From Coniella vitis (lineage: Eukaryota > Ascomycota > Sordariomycetes > Diaporthales > Schizoparmaceae), in contig WUJK01000005.1 of the NCBI GenBank assembly GCA_011317545.1, positions 124,001-188,000 on the forward strand: a stretch of DNA of 64,000 bases, given 5' to 3'. Every line of letters begins with the position of its first letter. Positions within the stretch are counted from its first letter, which is position 1. Under the pieces are notes generated by a model that was not told where the DNA came from, did no database searches, and saw only the letters and a program-made list of their open reading frames with translations. This document shows, piece after piece, positions 1 to 11,425 of the stretch. The translations under genes and the position numbers were made by a program.

Positions 1-112
1 CGAGGCCTGCGTAAGGAGGCTGTGACGTAATACTCTGGAAGACACCCTCTGCCATGGTCGACCGGCAGATGTTGCCCAGGCAGACAAAGAGGACTGAGAT
101 GGGCTCCGGCAT
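1..112 (-). CDS. LTP1: Low-molecular-weight protein tyrosine phosphatase, N-terminal fragment (window edge)
   Basis: The minus strand opens with ATG at 112 and reads MPEPISVLFVCLGNICRS, which contains the C-x5-R-S phosphate-binding loop of low-molecular-weight tyrosine phosphatases. Cys11 would be the nucleophile and Arg17 the phosphate-binding residue. In this family the loop lies within about 20 residues of the N-terminus, so the start fits well. Only 37 codons lie in the window; the general-acid Asp and the rest of the alpha/beta fold would lie beyond the left edge. These small cytosolic enzymes hydrolyse phosphotyrosine and some small phosphate esters. The symbol is by analogy with the yeast gene. 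The P-loop is seen directly; the family assignment is established knowledge; physiological substrates cannot be inferred. Confidence 0.88.
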   Translation of the reverse strand, partial: MPEPISVLFVCLGNICRSTMAEGVFQSITSQPPYAGL

Positions 113-2332
113 CTTGAGGACGTGGGGCGTGCGGGTGGGTGAGTTGGGCTGAGATGCGGCGCGGAGAGGGATGCACAAGCAGCCAAGTTATGCAAGCTGT
201 GTAGTCGTTTGCAAAGGACAAGATAGAAAAAGTGCCTGAAATGTCGTCTTCGTCGTCGTCGCCGTCGTCGTCGTGATAGCAAAACAGGCAGCTGGTTTTG
301 ATCCACACTGGCAGAGCATGGCCGACAGCGATGAGATCAGCGCCTTCGAACCAATACAGTCGGAGAAGAGGAGATGGCGCTTACTGATACTGTACCCCAG
401 CCGATTTCCCGCATGCAAGCGCACAGTGCAGACACATAGTAGATAGCGCATGTCCCCTTGCGGCATTATCTTATCGATAAGGCCCCGAGACCCCTCGATG
501 GCGCGGTACGTACCTCAGTGCCGAGACGGGCACAAAAGAAACCCCTTCGCAATTTCGGCGCCACGATGGAGCCATCCCATTGTTTTCTCCATACAATAAT
601 GATCTTCAGTTCACCACAACGGTCTCTGCTCGCTAGTGCCCCGGGTGACAGCCGTGAGCTCCTCCAACTAACGCCACCAGTCACCAGCTGTATGCTGTGT
701 CGAGGACAGTATGAGCTGCAGCCACAGCAAGCCATCAACAGCCGCAAAGCATGTGCAGTGGCCGCGTCAGAAAGAAGGGAACCTTAGGCAGTGCTCGTCG
801 CTTGGAGTCCCTGAAAGACTGAGGGGTTCTTGTGCTGTAATGGACTGACGGTCTGTTTCAAGTGCCGCTAACCAACAGCAAACCAACCCGAGCATTGTCT
901 GCTTGTTTGCAGCAGCACTGCAGCAGCCCAGCGCCAGTGCCCGTGACAATGGCAATCGGTCAAAGTTGAAGTTGACCGTGCGGGCTTAGCCTTAACTTTC
1001 TCATGTGTTCCAAGTCGACAAAGGGCAAATCGTCCATTCCTCCTTTCGCCTTGCTTCTGCACGGTCAGACGCCCAGCGACAACCGGCAGTCATCTAGTTC
1101 TATAACACACAAAAGCCTTCCTTTCTCCTCTTGGCTAGCACAGTGGCCGTGTCTCACCACAAAAGAAGGCTGTCAAATCTACGGGAGCCACGAATTAAAT
1201 CAGTCTCCGCAAGTGGAGTTCCGCCTGGACCCTCAAACAAGTGCCGCTCACCAAGGAAAGGCCTCCTGCCTAGCGGATTCCACAACCAGACTTGTCTCAC
1301 GGCCACCAAGCCTTGCAGGGCCAGCAATAATAGGGCTTCAGCATATCCTTCCCTTTCGTGAAGTGCTGTTGGGCTGACATCGCCCCTCTATTGGCACAGG
1401 GTACAGACTCTTGAGATTTCAGACAGTACTTACTCGGTGGCTTTTCACGGAACAGCAAAGCCACTGACGATGCTGGATTCGACTCCACCATCTGCTTTCA
1501 GATTACTTCCCTACCATGTACAGCATGCAAGGACAGTAACAGCTCTACGCTTTGGCCGCATACATATATATGTAGTAGCAGCCACCTCTCGTCTTGGCTA
1601 AGGACCATGACTACTTACTATATAAAGTAGCAACTCCGGCTAAAGGCTTCCTCCTCGCTCAGCATCGGGGGACCACTGCCGTCCACCGCGTGCTCCGTGT
1701 GCCCCTTATTCGACCCGACGGGCGGTAGATGTGTCAGTGCTCACAAGCACAGTCCAGGTCTAGAACATTTACGATGATCTGTGCTGTACTATGTACTATG
1801 AGTATGTAGCCTCATTGGTCATTGGGCGTGGTTTGTTCCTGATGAACCAGTACCTAGGATGTGGAGCCGTTGATGATTCAATACCTGTTTTCCTCCAGTG
1901 ACTCTTCTCTTCTTTGACACTAAATAACTGGAAGTGTTTTATACCATGTACTAACGGAGCATACTATGTGCCCAGGGGAGACTAATACTGTATACGGAAG
2001 CGCAGATACATAGGACAGTAAATGAGAATAAATAAGTCATCCCTTCCTGTGTCTCGTTGTGTGCTTCTTTTTGGACATCTTTATTGTTTTATTCCAGTAC
2101 TCTCATTATTCTTGAACCTGATTGATACGGTCTGACTCTATTCCAGTCCCTCATTCATTCCCTGGCAATAGCAGTATCCGTCAACACACACTCACTTGAC
2201 ACTCCCTGGCGAAAACAATTCAACACACCAACGTTGTCAACAATAACTCCAGTTGACACAGACACTCCTTTTCCTCAAAAACCAAACCCAGAAAATTCTT
2301 GTATTGATACACTACACCCCAATTTCCAAAAA
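113..2332. other. Intergenic region, no supported gene
   Basis: This 2.2-kb stretch separates the divergent phosphatase and CFEM genes, so it should hold both promoters. A GTC/GTCGCC-type triplet run lies at about 246-277 in the phosphatase leader. The phase between stops is short in all frames and no open frame shows a recognisable domain or a credible splice pair. A copy of the dispersed TACTATGTAC motif sits at about 1785-1800. The final 200 bases before the CFEM start are pyrimidine- and CA-rich, which looks like an ordinary fungal 5' leader. Confidence 0.6.
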
Positions 2333-2948
2333 ATGCAGTTCAGATCCACCACCCTCGTCCTCGCCGGTGCCGTCGCCGCCGCCACGGCAGCCTCCTCCTC
2401 AAACACCACCGCTCTCGTCGCCGAGCTCCCCTCCTGCAGTACCTCGTGCCTGGAAGACGGCGCCTCGGAGGCAGGATGCAGTGACACGGACTACTCGTGC
2501 ATGTGCACCAACATGGACTCCGTGACGGCGAATGTGAGCACTTGCTTGGCTAGTTCGTGCTCCGTGACGGATATTAGCAGTATGTGTATTTCTTTTTTTC
2601 TTTTTCTCCCCCCCTCTTCCCCTCTTTCCCTACCTTTCCTCTCAAACTTCTTCTTCTTCGTCCTGCTTCTTATTCCTCCTTCATCCGGCTGACATCCTGT
2701 TCTTCTGCTTTCCCTCACCATCAGCCACCGAGAAAGTCGTCCTGGAAATCTGCGCCGAAGTCGACAACAGCACATCCGCCTCGTCCAACTCCTCGACCTC
2801 GTCATCCACAGCCAGCACCAGCTCCTCTTCGTCCTCGGCGGCATCCTCAAGCTCCTCTTCCTCCAAGAGCGCAGCAAGCCGATCTGAGCTGTACTACGGC
2901 CTTGGCTGGGCCGCCTTGGTCAGCGTTGCGGGACTCATGGCTTTGTAA
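2333..2948 (+). CDS. CFEM-domain protein, probably GPI-anchored (156 aa, one intron)
   Basis: Exons are 2333-2579 and 2725-2948; the intron has a GTATGT donor and an ATCAG acceptor and keeps phase. Residues 1-20 form a signal peptide. Eight cysteines at 35, 39, 49, 56, 58, 71, 76 and 92 match the CFEM pattern, including the C-x-C pair at 56/58. Asp51 or Asp53 sits where the haem-ligating Asp of studied CFEM proteins lies. A Ser/Thr-rich stalk follows, then a hydrophobic C-terminus (GWAALVSVAGLMAL) typical of a GPI-attachment signal. CFEM proteins sit in fungal walls or membranes; some bind haem and others act as adhesins or effectors. Which role applies here cannot be read from the sequence. 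The start is the only ATG that gives a signal peptide. Confidence 0.88.
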
Positions 2949-3497
2949 AGGAAGGAAGGAAAAAGAAAGAAATTCTAAAAGAAAAAACAACTTGAAAAGA
3001 GTGAGGTCCTAGATTTTATTCACACAATTCATTGTATACTACGTACTGCTATATCGGTTACATACAAATCACGGCGTAAGGTTTGGTCAGGCCCAGCGCC
3101 CATTCGACGACAGAACCATGTTCTTCGCCGTCCTCTCTTCTGTTCTACGGATATCAAAAAGGGAGGATCTCACGTTGGGAAACGGATGGAAGAAATGACG
3201 ACATGGGAAGGAAAGATATATTAAAAAAGAAAAAAGGTGAAAAGAGAGAAGGAATTGATACTTGGAATCCTTCATGCATAGTCAAGACTCAACCCAGCCA
3301 CTGTTGACGTTGCTGCATGGCGAGACATACATAATAGTAGCTAAGATTTCCTCTTCGCCCGTCTAGTGCGCTTCTGTTGATTCATTGACTACCTCTCTAG
3401 ATCTATTCCTGTCTCTATAAACATCCTCTACCCCGTCTATTTTCCAAGCCCCTATCTACCCATCTGTCTAGTCCTCTTCACATATGCCGTAGCACTC
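2949..3497. other. Convergent 3' intergenic spacer
   Basis: About 550 bases lie between the stop codons of the CFEM gene and the converging thioesterase-like gene. The sequence is purine-rich next to the CFEM stop (GGAAGGAAAAAGAAAG) and otherwise AT-rich. It should contain both 3' UTRs. I see no gene. Confidence 0.6.
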
Positions 3498-4692
3498 TTA
3501 GCCAGGATAAAACCGCCCCAGAGCCCCCTCCTCGCCTCCATCAAATACACCACTCAGCCCATCAAGACCAGCGAATTTGCTCGCAAACTTCATGCCCTCT
3601 CTGCGCTGCGCCTCTGTCCGCTCCCACGTCCATTCATCCTCACCCTCGCCCCGGCTCTCTTGCACATCGTCCACCTCAACCTCGTCCCACACATCATTCT
3701 CACCACCAATCCAGCCACCTTCCCGCGCAGGCAACAGCCCGCTCTGCTCCAGCAAAATGGCAGGATGCACCGTGAACCGCCCAATCTTGAAAACATACTT
3801 GCTCACCGCCGTGGCAATGACATACTTTTCCAACCCTTCCCCGTCCTGTTGACCACTCCCACGAAGCCCCTCCGTCTTCCTCAAGGGCCCAAACCATCTC
3901 TTGGTCCCATTATCCCACGCCCTGGGCTTCACCTTGCCCTTGACCACAAAATACGACACAAAATACACCCATTTGCGGTCCCACGCCAGGATCCTCGTCC
4001 ACAGCTCATAGCCCTGCCCGATCGCCACCTCGCGCTTGAACGAGCAAAACACAGCCCCGAGCCCAATGCCCAGCCCGCCGCGCGCAGGCTGGCCGTCCGG
4101 TGTGCGCACCGCGGCGGGGTGGGCGGCGGACGTGCTGCCGTTGGCCGCCAGGGCGTCCATGCCGGGTTTGAGCAGGTGCGTGACGCAGTGGCTGCGGGAC
4201 ACGTCGAGGTCGGCAAAGTAGGTTGAGTTGGACTTGTGCAGGTTGTAGTCGGTCTCGAGGAGGGTGTTGTACGACGAGGTGATGGAGAAGTGGAAGAGAT
4301 GGCGTGGGTGGAGGCGTGCGGGCCGGAGGGGAGGGAGCCATTGGCGGGTGATGGCGGCGAGGACACGGTACTGTTTTGTGTGTTTTTGGGTTGATTGGTT
4401 AGTATGGGGGTTTTCTTTTGGTTGCCAAAACGAAAAGAGAAATCAGTGGTGAATGGATGGAATGAAATGAAACAAAATGAGCTTGGGAACGTACAGTCCA
4501 CATGAATGGCATGCTCTTCCAGTTGGCCGCAATAAAGAGCGCCAGCAGAATGCGACTCGTCCGCCCGGGTCCCGTCGCAAAGCGCACAGCGAGGTCCTTG
4601 ATGTCAATGTGCGCGACCGAGAGCCCGGCGGCGGCGACGGAACCGCCTATGGTCAGAGGCAGGATCCAGCCCAGGGCACTTGCAGAGGCCAT
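3498..4692 (-). CDS. Hot-dog thioesterase-like protein (THEM6 / 4HBT_2 type), 356 aa, one intron
   Basis: Exon 1 runs 4692-4495 (66 codons) and ends at a GTACGT donor; exon 2 runs 4370-3498 after an AAACAG acceptor, in phase 0. The N-terminus is hydrophobic and could anchor the protein in a membrane. Exon 2 contains FSITSSYNTLLETDYNLHKS followed by NSTYFADLDVSRSHC, the signature of the fungal thioesterase-like family related to animal THEM6, with a 4HBT_2 hot-dog fold. Family members are often labelled capsule polysaccharide biosynthesis protein, which is probably a misnomer. The basic core is followed by an acidic C-terminal extension (GEGEDEWTWERTEAQRREG). An acyl-CoA thioesterase role is plausible from the fold but unproven. 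The gene converges on the CFEM gene. Confidence 0.8.
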
Positions 4693-6422
4693 CTTGGCTT
4701 TTTGGGTTTTGCTTTCTGGTTCTCTTTGGTATCCCTCTTGGATCTGCTCTCTGTTCTACTCCACCACACGCGGGCCGTTTGCGCGTCTTTTTGGTCCTGT
4801 CGTCTGTGAAAGCCGTCTCTCTCTTTCTCTTTCTCTTTCTCTCTGCCACCCCCCCTATCGACTAGCCTTGTTGTGTGCTTCAAAGGAGCGCCGGCGATCA
4901 CTCTGCGCTTGTTTGCCTTGCGGAGGAGATGCTCGGCGGTCGCCTTGCAAATCGGCCCAATAACACCCGAGTACCCGGCGCCACAGCGCGCGCAACAGCA
5001 GCACAGCAATGGCAACAACCCACAGCGGGACAGAGCGCAGGACACAGCTCAGCGTAGAGCCGCACTTGGCAAGGAGGGAGGCGGCAGACGGGGAGGATGG
5101 CGCCGAGCCGTAAGGCATGTATGTATGTGGGCGGCAATGGGAGAGTATAAGAGCAAAAAGGTTCGCCCCCAACCCCACACACACAACTCGAGTGCTTTTC
5201 GTTTATTGCGAGGATTTGAGTATCAGGTGTTTCGTTTTTCTTTCTCTCTCTTTCTCTCCCCTTCGTAAGTGGTTGGTTTTGCTGAGCTGATTGGGACGGG
5301 CTTGCTGAGATGATAAGAAAAGAAGAAGAAGAAAAAAAGGCTGCTGACAAAGCGTGTCTTATCGTCGTCGGTGAAAGAGTTGCTCAAAAGCCAGAACCAG
5401 CAGCTACAAAAAGAAATCAAAAATGAAAAAAGATGTCTATCGCTTTGACGGACCTCTCTGCGTTGAACTTTCCCGGGTGTAGTTACAGAACAACCGCGCA
5501 CTCGGAGCATCGGAGGGCCACAGTCACCCGGGCCTGCCGTTGCAAGGGCTTCCGGGGCAAATGACCCGCTCGGGGATTCCGCTCCCGGAGCCCAAACCCG
5601 GATTAGGTAATGTTGCTAGCAGAAACTTGTAGCACTAAGCCTCGATACAACACAATTTTGGTGCCAATTATACATAGTATACTGGTGATATGAAGACAGA
5701 AAGTGGCTGTATTGTTGCATCTTAACCTCACCTGGTTGATAAACATAGTGTCATATTTCCAAGATCCAAAAAATGGAGACGTGGAGATGATCCCGTACTA
5801 TTCTATTCAATGAACAATGAAACTTGAAGCCATCAAGGGTAGCAAAATACAGCGGTATGATACAAATCAGGTGATCAAGAATTCAGACACCCACTGAATG
5901 GGCTTGAAGCCTTCATATTTAAGTTCATGAACCCACGAAGCATGGAGAACGGCTAAGGCCATCTCGGGTCTGATGGCAGCAGTAGACTGGGTCGTGGTTT
6001 TGCAGAATCTTCAGTCTGGGAGAAACAGCCTGTCGTAAGTTGAAGAGGATACCCGAAATGATGTTGCTAAGAGAAGATTGAATCAAAAAAAAGTCGGTGG
6101 TCCGATATACCTACCTAGACATACAAGTATAAATCAAGGTCGACCTCGAAATTCGGGTTTCCAAACCCATATCACTGGGCAGAACGTACATCTAGGTCGT
6201 CAACTCCAACAATATCCAAACGCCACAAGGTCAAGACTTTTTTTTATTTCGCATTGTCTAAAGTAGCCTTTACTCAATTCCATGCAATGTTCTAATAGGC
6301 CCTGTCCATCAGACATCCCATCATGCGCGACCCACGTCTAAGCAGCAACGAAAGTGAGCATTGGGGTGAACGACAATGGCACAACAACCATGACAAAAAA
6401 AAGAGACAAGAACGATATCCCT
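4693..6422. other. Intergenic region upstream of the thioesterase-like gene and downstream of ADE12
   Basis: The 1.7-kb segment holds the promoter and leader of the thioesterase-like gene (4693 upward) and the 3' flank of ADE12. CT-rich and TTTCTC tracts occur at about 4818-4845 and 5236-5262. From about 5640 to 6300 it becomes AT-rich with no long open frame. Apart from the small hydrophobic frame annotated separately I see nothing that looks coding. Confidence 0.5.
4855..5118 (-). CDS. Possible small membrane ORF (87 codons), doubtful
   Basis: An 87-codon frame starts with ATG at 5118 on the minus strand. It has a hydrophobic core (VPLWVVAIAVLLLRALW) flanked by basic residues and a polar, basic tail. 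It lies 160-430 bases upstream of the thioesterase-like start, on the same strand, so it could equally be part of that gene's leader. I recognise no family and see no introns. It may well be a chance open frame in GC-rich sequence; the hydrophobic segment is the only positive sign. Confidence 0.15.
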   Translation of the reverse strand: MPYGSAPSSPSAASLLAKCGSTLSCVLRSVPLWVVAIAVLLLRALWRRVLGCYWADLQGDRRASPPQGKQAQSDRRRSFEAHNKASR

Positions 6423-7951
6423 CTATCGCGTGATCATGTCCTCACGGTCAGGGCCAGTGCCAATCCACTTGACCTTGCAGCCAACAAACTTCTCAATGTA
6501 CTCGACATAGTCGCGGGCCTCCTTGGGGAGATCGGCCCACTGGCGCGTCTTGGAGGTGCTTGTCTTCCAACCAGGCATCTCGTGGTAGACAACCTCGACT
6601 CGCTCGAGCAGAGCTGGGTCGGCTGGGAATGAAGGCAACTCCTCGCCCGTTTGCGGGTCCTTGTACGCAATGGCAATCTTGAGCGTCTCAAAGGTGTCGA
6701 GCACATCGAGCTTGCTCAGGTTGAGCGAGTCGTAGTCGTTGACGGCGCACGAGTACTGCAGCACGACCAGATCCAGCCAGCCACACCTGCGTGTGCGGCC
6801 CGTCGAAACGCCGATTTCGCGGCCAATCTGCTGGAGCTTGGTGCCGATTTCGCCAAGGTCTTCGGTCGGGAAAGGACCAGAGCCCACACGCGTGGTGTAA
6901 GCCTTGACCACACCGACAACCTCCTTCATGTTCTTGCGCTTGAGCGCGAGGCCAGAGACAATACCACCCAGACAGGTGTTGGAGCTGGTGACGTAAGGGT
7001 AGGTACCGTAGTCAAGATCCAACAACAGAGCCTGGCTGCCCTCGACGAGGATCTTGGCGTTCTTCTCCTGGGCATCCTTCATGAAAGCCACAGCGTCGAC
7101 AACGCGGTCGGCGAGCTTGGGGCGGTATTCCTTGAAGCGCTTGATTTCCTCCTCGACATCGTACTTGAGGAGGTCACCGTAGCGCTTCTGGTAGCCAGCA
7201 GCCAGCTGGCGCAGCTTGCGCTCAAACAGCTCCTCATCAAACATTTCAGCGATGCGGATACCGCTGCGAGCGGCCTTTGAGCTGTAGCATGGGCCAATGC
7301 CGCGCTTGGTAGTGCCGACGGCGTTCTTGCCCAGTTCGATCTCCTCGAGACCGTCGACGGCGGCGTGGAGGTCAAAGTTGATGTGGCACCTGTCCGACAC
7401 AAAGATGCGCTCGCGCGCGTCCTTGATGCCCTTGGCCTCGACATCGGCCAGCTCCTTGAAGAAGGAGGGCACGTGGAAGACGACGGCCGAGCCAATCAGG
7501 TTGATGCAGCCAGGCGCAACGAGACCGGAGGGGAGGAGGTGGAAATCGTACGAGACGCCACTGCGCGTTGGGTTCTTTTGCTCAGCATACATGGACAGCA
7601 GCGAAAGCAGAATCGGGGCTGCGGGGAGAAGAAAAGGAGAACGAAGAACTTACTTGGCCTTGATGGAGTGGCCAGCGTTGTGACCGCCCTGTCAGAGAGA
7701 AGTCTGGTGTTAGAGGAAAGCCGTAAGAGGGGCCAAGAGAGGAAAGCAAGAGGATGGCAGTCAGAACGGGAAGCCAATTGACACATGGGACGGCACTCCC
7801 AATCCATCGTGCACCACCTGGACGCAGCAAAACAAAACAGCGCAAAACATACAGCAGCACGGGCGCAGATCTGGGCTTGGGAGCACAGGATATCCGTCAG
7901 CTTGCCCTTGCCTTCGTCGCCCCACTGCGACCCGAGAATGATTGTCGTCAT
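6423..7951 (-). CDS. ADE12: Adenylosuccinate synthetase (423 aa, two introns)
   Basis: Exons are 7951-7853, 7688-7654 and 7560-6423; all junctions are GT-AG and in phase. The enzyme condenses IMP with aspartate using GTP, the first committed step from IMP to AMP. The N-terminus holds the GTP-binding loop GDEGKGK at residues 11-17, where Asp12 is the catalytic base. GGHNAGH at 34-40 carries the catalytic His40. Exon 3 continues with [29 protein letters not shown] and [19 protein letters not shown], all classic family motifs. The length is normal for the family. The tiny 35-base middle exon encodes only the active-site histidine loop and is easily missed by gene finders. It is a cytosolic housekeeping enzyme. 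Confidence 0.96.
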
Positions 7952-10705
7952 GGTTGTGCTGGGTGGTTGTAGTGTGCTTTTGGTTGAAACCGAAGCGACG
8001 AAGCGAATCGAATCGTAGGTCGCAGGACGTAACACACGCAATGCCCGTAGAGTCACAAAAACGAAGCAAAAGTTGACAAGCCAGGCGCAGTGCGGCCTAA
8101 AGTAGTAGCAGCAACCACCAGCAGCCCCACCCCACTGCGCACTCCTGCCCCTGCCCCGCCATTCGCACCCGGACTTGGCCCACCTTCCGACTTCGGCCCG
8201 CCAAGTGGGTCCGCGGGGTTCGCAGTTTGACCCTCCGCCAGAGCGTGAGCCTTGATCACCACAGCAACAAGGGAGACCTCAACCTTTCATCCAGCCCCAG
8301 TGGCTAGATTGGTAAAAGGATACAACTCACCACATCTTCACAATTTGCAATGGATGTGGCTTGGTTAACATGCCATCCTTACTCTGATGGGTATCACTGA
8401 ACATCAATGAGTCAGCCAATTGGCCAGCCAATAGGGTCATGGCAGTTCAAGTGATGATATTTGCAGAGAAAGATGTGTAGATGGTGATCTTGTAAGCTCT
8501 TTGTTTCCAGTGCAATGGGCAGCAGCTGCTCGGCAGCATCCATGTTTTATGTTTCTCACTCTGACCATTGAAGTGGTGTATTGGCAGAATGTTTCGAAGT
8601 CACGAGTTGATGCCAGCTGGCGAGGCTCGATATCAAAACATCTTCGACCAAGGTCAAACAATCGGAAGGAGGACCTTTGGGACATCAAGTCTAGTCAGGT
8701 ATGGCTTGTCTGTAAGTCCGTGATGGGTGACCGTCGTGCGCCATATATACGCTCCCACCTGTAACCGCCGCAGCCTCAGGTCGAATACTCGTTCATCGTA
8801 TCGCTCAGCGCCATGACAGCATTCGTTCCATGCGGTGACTCGGGGGGGGGGGGCAGAGCTGAGCATCTGCGAGAAGCTACACGCACTGCGCATGCCTTGT
8901 CTGTACATTGCAAGACCCAAACGCAAGGCGCAGGCTCCGCGCATCAGTACCGGCCTGCGCTAGACGTATCAGAAGAGATGCAGACCTGTAAGCTGTTCAG
9001 CCTCCGGTAGTGCCAAGTGCTGAGTGGGCTGTCAATTGGGCGTCGTGCTGTCCGGAAGCGTGGGTGGCATTGCTTCTTGTGTTCTCACATCGTCAGTGAG
9101 AAAAGACAGGCGCGTAGCGGTTCGTTGGATTGTGTGCCACATTATATGAAAACAAAAGGTCACAAGTTCCATGTACAAAAGGATGCAAGGGGGGTCATGT
9201 AGAGTTATTGCTTTTCCAAGTGCCCCATAAGCGTACACCCAGATTATCTGCTCAAAGCCCACGATGGCAAGGCATGGCACACAAAGATCTGATAGGAAGA
9301 CGGGCTGGTAGACAATACATTTATGCAATATTGTACGTACCTTCACAGTCAACCAATTTCCATAATTCCGAAACAAGGCCAAATACTGTTGCCTGCTGTC
9401 TGTAAGCTATGCTGCGGCGAGGACTTCCGAGGTTGGCAACATTTCGCAGGTTTTCTTCTTCTGGTGAATGTTGAAACGCGTTCATGCATGATGCTGTCTT
9501 TCTGCTCAAGTGCTACCCTCGGTCTCATATCCCTCGTGAACAGAAACCAGAAACATGCTGTTTCCAGATCAATCCCGTAGGTCAAACCGCCATTCTACAT
9601 TCTGATATGCATACTTGATTTCAAAGTATCTTCCGTTTGGATTTAGGTCGCCCAGTAGCCCACTGAGGCTCGGGATTGTGCTATAGATTCCCTTGGGCAC
9701 TGTATCAACTGATTTCTGTTCATAGAGAGGTTCTATCACGAGAAGGGCCTTGGATTGTGGGAAGCACATGCTTGGCTATTGGAGACACCAGGTAGTATGG
9801 GAGATAGTCGAACTTGTGTGGTTCAGCAGGCGGTAAACAAAGGAAAGACTTGGCGGTGGATAGTGAGAAATGAGTCCAGTATAGATGTTCAAGATGTATG
9901 GAAGCGCTCTCCGATAGTTTTATTCCGTCTGACGAGTCCATCAGCTGTCACTCCTGTCACTGGCCACATGTGCACTGAAACGCCAGGCGTGAACAGCAAG
10001 GAATGCATTGCTCATAACGAGCAGCGGTCAGCTATTATGTCTCTCGAGGATAAAACTAGCAGTTTTCAAAAGAAAGCTCATCTGCTTGGTGGTGAGACGG
10101 TGGTGGCTGAGCGCAAAGTGCACCTCGCCCAGCCTGCTTTCATCAGACAAGTTTGAAGTTTTGCAATACCGACTTACCTTTTCCTTGCGCTCTCGGAAGG
10201 GGTGCTAGAAGCGGCAATTCTTGGCATGCCGCCTTTCACGATGGTGGTTTTCGCTGCTTCATCTGAAGACCTACCCACTGTGAAACATGACGGGTTTGGG
10301 CACACTTTGGAGGCGCGAACATCGTGAAACTTCATCACATTTACCTGACTCGGTATGCTGATGCATAGTTTGGGATTTGCACGTTCTGCTCTCCTTTTCT
10401 TGCGATCTTTTGCCTGTTCTGGCAATCTGGTGAGTGTGCTTTTGCAGCCAACGGCGGCTCGTGACCGGGACGCTGGCGAGTATATTACATTGACCAACAG
10501 CCGTCTTTTCCTCCGGACTTCAAGATCTTCATCCTTACTCAGTAATCCTCATCCTATACAAGTCCTGAGCAATCATTGTGTGTAAGAGCTAGTCTCCACA
10601 TTCTCATTATCCTTCTTCGTCCAGGTTGACATTCTATAATTCTACTTCTTGCTTCTTCGTTTTTATCTTTCTCTGCTCCTGTTTTTAACTCACACCACCA
10701 CCACC
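7952..10705. other. Divergent intergenic region between ADE12 and the HsbA-type gene
   Basis: The 2.75-kb segment should contain the ADE12 promoter at the left and the HsbA promoter at the right, the latter with a pyrimidine-rich leader at about 10590-10700. A run of twelve G residues lies at 8842-8853. The middle part (about 8300-10100) is AT-richer than the flanking genes and holds the possible coding relic at 9349-9941. No intact gene or RNA gene is evident. Confidence 0.5.
9349..9941 (-). pseudogene. Possible frameshifted coding relic, family unknown
   Basis: Three open frames follow each other on the minus strand and overlap: 9941-9720, 9769-9569 and 9585-9349. Joining them conceptually would need two frame changes, in the overlaps at 9720-9769 and 9569-9585. 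The middle frame has protein-like composition (for example VPKGIYSTIPSLSGLLGDLN). Neither GT-AG introns nor a domain are obvious. Overlapping short frames also occur by chance, so this is only a candidate for a decayed gene. I do not recognise a family. Confidence 0.2.
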
Positions 10706-11425
10706 ATGAAGACCGCAGCAGCCATCTCCACCCTCGCCCTGGCGGCATCCACCATGGGTCAAAAGACCTGGGACCCCCTCCCCGGCAAGCGTGACGTCGC
10801 CACCATCCAAAACGTCATCCAGCAAGTCTCGACCGCGATGCAAACCCTCGACACCACCGTCAAGGCCTTCAACGGCCAGGACTTCAACCAGCTCGCCACC
10901 GACGCCGCAAACCTCAAGACCGTCCTGACCCAAGGCACGCAGCAAATCTCGGCCACGAGCGCCATTTCCGCCCAGGACGCCATCACCCTGCAGAGCTCCC
11001 TGTCGCCCGTGCAGACGCTCGGCACGAGCCTCGTGACGGACATCACCGCCAAAAAGGACCAGGTCCAGCAGGCTGGCCTGTGCACCATCATCCAGCAGCA
11101 GACGGCCGACATTGGCTCCTCGGCCAACGGCCTCATTACCGCCACCGTGCAAAAGGTGCCCGCCAACTTGCAGGCTGTCGCGACGCAGCTCACCGGTGGC
11201 TTCACCAGCGAGTTGAGCGACCTGTCGGCGTCGTTCTCCCCTGCTAACTGCACCAATGCTGCTGGTGGATCTGCGGCTGCGGCGGGCATTGCATTTGGCA
11301 ACTCGTCGTTGAGCACTGCGTCGACGGGCACTGCGGCTACCACCGCCAAGTCGGCCGCTGTGAGCAACGCTGGCAGCGTGGTGGGTGTGATTGCTGCGGT
11401 GGCTGCTGTGTTCACTATGCTGTGA
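10706..11425 (+). CDS. HsbA-type hydrophobic surface binding / cell-wall galactomannoprotein (239 aa)
   Basis: This intronless frame starts with a signal peptide (MKTAAAISTLALAASTMG). A helical, Gln/Thr/Ala-rich domain follows, with the repeated pattern of the HsbA / Mp1-like galactomannoprotein family (IQNVIQQVSTAMQTLDTTVK, then LTDI-like helices and CTIIQQQTADIG). A Ser/Thr/Ala-rich stalk and a hydrophobic C-terminus (SVVGVIAAVAAVFTML) suggest a GPI anchor. HsbA of Aspergillus binds hydrophobic surfaces and recruits cutinase, while Mp1-type relatives are abundant wall mannoproteins. The exact role here is unknown. Two Cys are present in the mature part. The start is chosen because it begins the signal peptide and follows a CACCACCACC Kozak-like leader. 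Codon use is strongly C-ending, suggesting high expression. Confidence 0.87.
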   Translation: MKTAAAISTLALAASTMGQKTWDPLPGKRDVATIQNVIQQVSTAMQTLDTTVKAFNGQDFNQLATDAANLKTVLTQGTQQISATSAISAQDAITLQSSLSPVQTLGTSLVTDITAKKDQVQQAGLCTIIQQQTADIGSSANGLITATVQKVPANLQAVATQLTGGFTSELSDLSASFSPANCTNAAGGSAAAAGIAFGNSSLSTASTGTAATTAKSAAVSNAGSVVGVIAAVAAVFTML

